This document shows positions 57,892 through 64,000 of a stretch of DNA of 64,000 nt, piece by piece. The first letter of the stretch is position 1; each line of letters starts with the position of its first letter. The position numbers were made by a program, and so were the translations under genes. A model generated the notes under the pieces. It did not search any database. It had not been told where the DNA came from and saw only the letters and a program-made list of their open reading frames with translations. Where the stretch lies: NCBI RefSeq assembly GCF_007954405.1, contig NZ_CP042344.1, positions 1,612,001 through 1,676,000 of the forward strand. Reading direction: 5' to 3'. The stretch is from Comamonas flocculans (GTDB lineage: Bacteria > Pseudomonadota > Gammaproteobacteria > Burkholderiales > Burkholderiaceae_C).

Positions 57892-60078
57892 TCATTCGGA
57901 TGCGTCGGCCAGTGCGGGGCGTTCGAGCAGCGTGAAGGCGGGCAGGCCGCGCAGCAGGCGGCGGCCGTAGCCGGTGTGCAGCAGGCGCTTGTCGTAGCAG
58001 GTCACCTGCGCGTGATCGTCCTCGCTGCGGATCGCGCGGCCCACCCATTGCGCCAGCCGCATGGCGGTGGCGGGCACGACGAGGTCCATGAAGGGGTCGC
58101 CGCCGCTGGCGCGCAGCCATTCGGCGCGCGCCTCGTCCACGGGTTCGTCGGGCGGGCTGAAGGGCAGCTTGGTGATGAAGAGCGATTCGCACAGCCGCCC
58201 CGGCAGGTCCAGCCCCTCGCCAAACGACTGCAGACCGAAGATGATGGACGCGAGGCCGCCCGTCACGCGCTCGCGGTGCTTCGCCAGCAGTTTCAGCCGC
58301 GGCAGCTGTCCCTGCACCAGCACCGTGGCGCGCAGCGCGTGCGGCAGCTGCTCCACGGCCTGGCGCATCTGCTCGCGCGAGGTGAACAGCACCAGCGCGC
58401 CGCTTTGCACCCGCGCGAGGTCCTGCAGCAGGGCCTCGATCATCTGCCGGGTGAAGAGCGCCACTTCGCGCGGCGCGGCGAGCGTGCCGCCGGCCGTCAG
58501 GGTGCCCTGGCGGGGGTAGTCGAAGGGGCTGGCGACCTGCAGGGCCGTCACGTCCGGGCAATCGGCCAGACCGGCTTCGCGCAGGAAGAAGTCGAAGCTG
58601 CCGCAGCTGGCGAGCGTGGCCGAGGTCAGCACCGCCGCGCGCACCGATGACCACAAGTGCGTGGCGAGCGCCGCGCCGGGCAGCAGGGGGCTGGCGTGCG
58701 CGCGCACCACGATGGCGCCGCCGTCGCTGTGCAGGGTGAACCACTTGGCCGCCGGGGCGCCGCCTTCGCCGGGCTCCTGCAGCAGCAGGGAAGCGGTCGC
58801 GTGCACGGCTTCGAGCCGGGGTGCGAGCTGGCCCACCTGGGCATACAGCTGCGACAGGCGCCGTGCGTCGTGCGGTTCCTCGCGGATGTGTTCGCGCAAG
58901 GCCTTGGAGATGGCGCGCAGGCCCTCCAGAAAGTCGCCAGCGTGTTGCAGCACCTGGGCGAGTGCCGTGGACAGTGCCTCGGGCAGCTGCCCCTGCGGCA
59001 CGCGCGCGCGGTGGCTGGCGCCGTGGCCAGGCGTGCGGGCCGCGGTGTCCCGCAGCGGCGCGCCGTACAGGTCGATGACGAGGCGCTCGGTGTCCTGCAG
59101 GGCCACGCGCAAGCGGCTGCTGCTGGCCGCCACGTCGCTGCCGTCGTCCACCCGCACCTGGGTGCCCACGCGCAGCGCGCGGGCGGCGAGCTGCTGCAGC
59201 CAGGCCAGGCGCGAGACGTCCATCTCGCAGGCGAACTGCGCCAGCGCGGTTTTCGGCAGGTGATGGGCCTCGTCGATGATGAGCAGGCAGTTGTCCAGGT
59301 CGGGCAGCAGCCGCGCGCCGATGGAGGACAGCAGCAGGTCGTGGTTGGCCACGATCACCTGCGCCGCCACCAGCTCCTTGCGGCGCTCGTAATAGGTGCA
59401 GACGGAAAACAGCGGGCAGTGCCGGCCGGTGCAGGTGTGCGCCACGGCGGCCACCGGCGCCCACAGCGCGGGGTCGGGCGGCGTCGCGAGCTGGTCGCGG
59501 TCGCCGTCCCACTGGCCGCTGGCCAGGTCGTCGGCCAGGCCCTTGTAGAACGCGCCGCGCGACGGTGCGGACTCCGCATCGCCGGGCGCGGCCTCGTCCG
59601 GGAAGAGGCCGTCTTCCTGGGCGGGATCGTCCCCCGCCAGGCGTTCGAGCTTGAGCTTGCAGACATAGCGCGCGCGCCCCTTGGCCAGGGCAAAGGTGAA
59701 GGGCTGGGGCAGGGCGGCGGCCAGCGCGGGCAGGTCCTTGTGCACGAGCTGCTCCTGCAGCGCCACGGTGGCGGTGGCGATCAGCACCCGCGTGCCGCGC
59801 GCCAGCGCCATCTGGATCGCGGGCGCGGCGTAGGCGAGCGACTTGCCCACGCCGGTGCCGGCTTCGATGACGGCGATGGCGCGTTGGGCGCTCTCGCCGT
59901 CGTCCACCTCACGTCGCAGCTGCGCCTGCGCCAGGGTCTGCGCCACCTGCCGCGCCATCTCCCGCTGGCCCGCGCGCGCGCGCAGGCCCGGCGTCGACGC
60001 GACCACGGCGTCGAACTGCCGCAGGGCCTCGGCGTCAAGGGAAGAGCCTGGCGTCAACGAACTGTCCGCGGGAAACAC
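57892..60078 (-). CDS. dinG: ATP-dependent DNA helicase DinG
   Basis: 728 residues, XPD-like superfamily 2 helicase. Walker A EAGTGVGKSLAYA near residue 72; the 4Fe-4S cysteines in YVCKLKLE, HTCTGRHCPLFSVCTYY; DEAH motif LLIIDEAHHLP; and C-terminal FTSREQMRQAVEQLP, FGEGLDLPG and QWVGRAIRSEDD. DinG unwinds R-loops and D-loops, helps forks through transcription, and is SOS-linked in E. coli. Length agrees with E. coli DinG (716). No LexA box was recognised upstream. Confidence 0.95.
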   Translation of the reverse strand: MFPADSSLTPGSSLDAEALRQFDAVVASTPGLRARAGQREMARQVAQTLAQAQLRREVDDGESAQRAIAVIEAGTGVGKSLAYAAPAIQMALARGTRVLIATATVALQEQLVHKDLPALAAALPQPFTFALAKGRARYVCKLKLERLAGDDPAQEDGLFPDEAAPGDAESAPSRGAFYKGLADDLASGQWDGDRDQLATPPDPALWAPVAAVAHTCTGRHCPLFSVCTYYERRKELVAAQVIVANHDLLLSSIGARLLPDLDNCLLIIDEAHHLPKTALAQFACEMDVSRLAWLQQLAARALRVGTQVRVDDGSDVAASSSRLRVALQDTERLVIDLYGAPLRDTAARTPGHGASHRARVPQGQLPEALSTALAQVLQHAGDFLEGLRAISKALREHIREEPHDARRLSQLYAQVGQLAPRLEAVHATASLLLQEPGEGGAPAAKWFTLHSDGGAIVVRAHASPLLPGAALATHLWSSVRAAVLTSATLASCGSFDFFLREAGLADCPDVTALQVASPFDYPRQGTLTAGGTLAAPREVALFTRQMIEALLQDLARVQSGALVLFTSREQMRQAVEQLPHALRATVLVQGQLPRLKLLAKHRERVTGGLASIIFGLQSFGEGLDLPGRLCESLFITKLPFSPPDEPVDEARAEWLRASGGDPFMDLVVPATAMRLAQWVGRAIRSEDDHAQVTCYDKRLLHTGYGRRLLRGLPAFTLLERPALADASE

Positions 60079-60220
60079 ATGACCGGGATGCTAAGGCAAG
60101 GCAGAACACTCTTTTCGCGTGCCCGCCATTTCACCCTGAAGCCGCGTGCCCGGCATGGCGCCCGCGTGTCCGGTTTTGTCCGGACCAGTGCAGGTGACCG
60201 CGAAGACGCCTGGGTCTGTG

Positions 60221-60457
60221 TCAGTTCGGAGGATTGCGGCGCACCATGGCGATGGCATCGAAGGGGCAGCGCACGGCACACAGGGCGCAGCCCGTGCAGG
60301 CGTCGGCGTCGTCCAGGAAGGAGCGCTTGGCCGCGCCCGGCACTTCCTCCAGAGGGTGCAGCGAAAGCACGTGCGGCGGGCATGCCGCCACGCACCAGCC
60401 GCAGCCGGTGCAGCGCTCCAGATCGATGGCCGGTATGGCCTTGAAGGCCCCTGACAT
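60221..60457 (-). CDS. Ferredoxin with two 4Fe-4S clusters
   Basis: 78 residues. Two motifs: CTGCGWCVAACPP near residue 16 and CTGCALCAVRCP near residue 53, each CxxCxxCxxxCP, typical of bacterial 2[4Fe-4S] ferredoxins. The start is uncertain: the frame is open to GTG 60481, with ATGs at 60469 and 60457. I took the last, just before the first conserved part. Redox partner unknown. The spacer 60079-60220 to dinG shows nothing. Confidence 0.85.
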   Translation of the reverse strand: MSGAFKAIPAIDLERCTGCGWCVAACPPHVLSLHPLEEVPGAAKRSFLDDADACTGCALCAVRCPFDAIAMVRRNPPN

Positions 60458-60562
60458 GCGTGCGAGCATGCCACGGCGCACAATGTCGACACCGGATCAA
60501 CGTTTTCGCGGTGGCGTGCCTTGCGCGGGCCCGCCCCGAGGTTTGACCACAGGAGAACCGCC

Positions 60563-61927
<1,365 letters not shown>

Positions 61928-62056
61928 GGCCGCAAGCGCAGCGGCGCCGACCCCCTGCCTTGCCCGGCGGGCCCGTCGCCCTTGCGTATGCGGCTTCGGC
62001 GGGCTGCGCGGATCGGCTGGGCGCCGCCGGGTTCTCGCGGTGCCTACCCGCGACGG

Positions 62057-62100
62057 TTGACGCCCAAGCGCGAATATCGTATACAAAAACGTATACAAAA
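62057..62100 (+). promoter_or_regulatory. maeB promoter with two tandem GTATAC operators
   Basis: A -35 TTGACG (62057-62062) is separated by 17 nt from a -10 TATACA (62080-62085). Two direct copies of GTATACAAAA (62079-62088 and 62091-62100) overlap the -10 and the expected start point. GTATAC in an AT-rich context is typical of GntR/FCD-type repressor sites, so repression by such a regulator is likely. The rest of 61928-62153 shows no gene. Confidence 0.7.
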
Positions 62101-62153
62101 CCATGCTGAACCGCTGGCGCCCGCGCGCGGCCAGCCACCAAGGGGCTTCATCC

Positions 62154-64000
62154 ATGCCAGACATGTCCGCTTCCGATACCTCCGCCGCCGACAAGCGCGA
62201 AGTGCTGCGCCGCGCTGCGCTCGAATACCACGAACACCCCAAGCCCGGCAAGATTTCCATCCACCCGACCAAGCAGATGGTCAGCCGCCACGACCTGGCG
62301 CTGGCCTATTCGCCCGGCGTGGCCGCGCCCTGTGAGGAGATCGTCAAGGACCCGACCGCGGCGTTTCGCTATACCGCGCGCGGCAACCTGGTGGGCGTGG
62401 TGACCAATGGCACGGCGGTGCTGGGCCTGGGCGACATCGGACCGCTGGCCGGCAAGCCGGTGATGGAAGGCAAGGGGGTGCTGTTCAAGAAGTTCTCGGG
62501 CATCGACGTCTTCGACATCGAGATCAACGAGAAGGACCCGGACAAGCTCGTCGAAATCATCGCGGCGCTGGAGCCGACCTTTGGCGGCATCAACCTCGAA
62601 GACATCAAGGCGCCGGACTGCTTCTACGTGGAGCGCAAGCTGCGCGAGCGCATGAACATTCCGGTGTTCCATGACGACCAGCATGGCACGGCCATCGTCG
62701 TCGGTGCCGCGGTGCTCAATGCGCTGCAGGTGGCGGGCAAGGACATTGGCGCGGTCAAGCTCGTGGCCTCGGGCGCGGGCGCGGCGGCGCTGGCCTGCCT
62801 GGGCCTGCTGGTCAAGCTCGGCCTGCCGCGCGAGAACATCTGGGTCAGCGACATCGCCGGCGTGGTCTACCAGGGCCGCACCGAGCTGATGGATGAGGCC
62901 AAGGCGCAGTTCGCGCAGCCGACCGAGGCGCGCCAGCTGACCGAGATCATCGACGGCGCGGACATCTTCCTCGGCTTGTCGGCCGGCGGCGTGCTCAAGC
63001 AGGAGATGGTGCGCAAGATGGCGGCCAACCCGCTCATCTTCGCGCTGGCCAATCCCAATCCCGAGATCACGCCGGAGGAAGTCAAGGCGGTGCGCGGCGA
63101 TGCCATCATCGCCACCGGCCGCAGCGACTACCCCAACCAGGTCAACAACGTCCTGTGCTTTCCGTACGTGTTTCGCGGCGCGTTGGACAGCGGGGCGACC
63201 ACGATCACCACCGAGATGGAGATCGCCGCGGTGCGCGCCATTGCCGAGCTCGCGCGCGCCGAACAGAGCGAAGTGGTGGCGGCGGCCTATGCGGGCGAGC
63301 AGCTCTCCTTCGGCCCCGAATACCTGATCCCCAAGCCTTTCGATCCGCGTCTGATGATGAAGATTGCGCCCGCGGTGGCGCAGGCGGCGATGGACAGCGG
63401 GGTGGCCAGCCGCCCGATCGCCGACATCGAGGCCTACCGCGACCACCTGCAGACCTTCGTCTATGCCTCGGGCACGATGATGAAGCCGGTGTTCATGGCC
63501 GCGCGCCAGGCCGAGCTCAAGCGCGTGGCCTTCTCCGAAGGCGAGGAAGAGCGCGTGCTGCGCGCTGCGCAGATCGTCTTTGACGAGCGCATCGCCCGGC
63601 CCACGCTGATCGGGCGACCGGCCATCATTGCCCAGCGCATCGAGAAATTCGGCCTGCGTCTGCAGGAAGGGCGCGACTACGACGTGGTCAACGTCGAGCA
63701 CGACGACCGCTACCGCGGCTTCTGGCAGACCTACCACCGCATGACCGAGAGGAAGGGCGTGACGGTGCCGATCGCGCGCATCGAGATGCGCCGGCGTTTG
63801 ACCCTGATCGGCTCCATGCTGCTGCACACCGGCGAGGTCGACGGCCTGATCTGCGGCACCTGGGGCAATACCGCGCACCACCTGCAATACATCGATCAGG
63901 TGATAGGCAAGCGCACCGGCGTCAACACCTATGCCTGCATGAACGCGCTGCTGCTGCCCGAGCGCGAGGTATTCATCGTGGACACCCACGTGAATTACGA
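62154..64000 (+). CDS. maeB: NADP-dependent malic enzyme with phosphotransacetylase-like domain (3' end outside window)
   Basis: First 615 residues, cut by the window end. Malic domain: [60 protein letters not shown](P) fold [16 protein letters not shown] and [13 protein letters not shown]. From about residue 445 the phosphate acetyltransferase-like part starts ([18 protein letters not shown]). It turns malate into pyruvate plus CO2 with NADP. I chose ATG 62154 with AAGGGG upstream; an in-frame ATG at 62103 is possible but would start inside the operator. Confidence 0.95.
   Translation, partial: MPDMSASDTSAADKREVLRRAALEYHEHPKPGKISIHPTKQMVSRHDLALAYSPGVAAPCEEIVKDPTAAFRYTARGNLVGVVTNGTAVLGLGDIGPLAGKPVMEGKGVLFKKFSGIDVFDIEINEKDPDKLVEIIAALEPTFGGINLEDIKAPDCFYVERKLRERMNIPVFHDDQHGTAIVVGAAVLNALQVAGKDIGAVKLVASGAGAAALACLGLLVKLGLPRENIWVSDIAGVVYQGRTELMDEAKAQFAQPTEARQLTEIIDGADIFLGLSAGGVLKQEMVRKMAANPLIFALANPNPEITPEEVKAVRGDAIIATGRSDYPNQVNNVLCFPYVFRGALDSGATTITTEMEIAAVRAIAELARAEQSEVVAAAYAGEQLSFGPEYLIPKPFDPRLMMKIAPAVAQAAMDSGVASRPIADIEAYRDHLQTFVYASGTMMKPVFMAARQAELKRVAFSEGEEERVLRAAQIVFDERIARPTLIGRPAIIAQRIEKFGLRLQEGRDYDVVNVEHDDRYRGFWQTYHRMTERKGVTVPIARIEMRRRLTLIGSMLLHTGEVDGLICGTWGNTAHHLQYIDQVIGKRTGVNTYACMNALLLPEREVFIVDTHVNY

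Overview
This is GC-rich, gene-dense bacterial chromosome. The gene content (fused Liv-type ABC transporter, glcEF, a separately encoded MetH N-terminal module, SAH riboswitch, ProQ, LplT, KdsD/KdsC/LptC, type-2 ArgC, MaeB) and the codon use point to a betaproteobacterium of the order Burkholderiales, most likely family Comamonadaceae. The genus cannot be fixed from the sequence alone. No rRNA, tRNA, insertion sequence, prophage or CRISPR array was seen. The window cuts one gene at each end: a substrate-binding protein on the left and maeB on the right.

Layout. 0-4.1 kb: a branched-chain amino acid/amide type ABC transporter with both permeases fused into one gene and both ATPases into another. 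4.3-9.6 kb: five co-directional genes for exported or membrane proteins of unknown role (a lipoprotein, an LprI-domain protein with an internal duplication, a SHOCT membrane protein, a small lipoprotein, and a seven-repeat RCC1 protein). This is the best candidate here for an uncharacterised system. 9.7-14.8 kb, minus strand: lrgB/lrgA, a tautomerase, a DUF305-like membrane protein, a TfoX-like protein, an unknown protein and comM. 15-18.1 kb: glcE-glcF-ProQ. 18.3-23.2 kb: a repeat-rich exported protein with its own terminator and a palindrome-rich upstream region, two transporters (EamA, LplT), then alr. 23.4-28.8 kb: radA, ilvE, a zinc-finger protein, an O-antigen ligase-like protein and a glycosyltransferase.

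28.9-33.9 kb is a decaying signalling and surface locus: a hybrid histidine kinase broken by a probable deletion, an intact LuxR-type response regulator, and a frameshifted FG-GAP lipoprotein with 207-bp tandem repeats. 34-39.8 kb: nitronate monooxygenase-like protein, an MFS transporter, mnmE, a cNMP-binding protein and apt. 39.9-42.9 kb: the LPS operon kdsD-kdsC-lptC plus a short-chain dehydrogenase. 42.9-49.9 kb: glycine-rich RNA-binding protein, recQ, the homocysteine-binding half of MetH, argC and sucCD. 50-52.4 kb: PP2C phosphatase, FHA protein and metallo-hydrolase. 52.4-55.2 kb: the larger MetH half on the minus strand, preceded by an S-adenosylhomocysteine riboswitch whose 3' end can pair with the metH Shine-Dalgarno. 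55.3-64 kb: a GlsB/YeaQ-type protein, a GT39/GT83 glycosyltransferase, a lipoprotein, dinG, ferredoxin, an omega-aminotransferase and maeB, whose promoter overlaps two GTATAC operators.

Connections between genes. The two MetH halves should make one methionine synthase, and the riboswitch ties it to the methyl cycle. Alr and the LPS genes serve the envelope. SucCD, GlcEF, the aminotransferase and MaeB are central carbon genes. A short dispersed repeat carrying a TAGCTG core occurs at least five times and forms the first codons of recQ.
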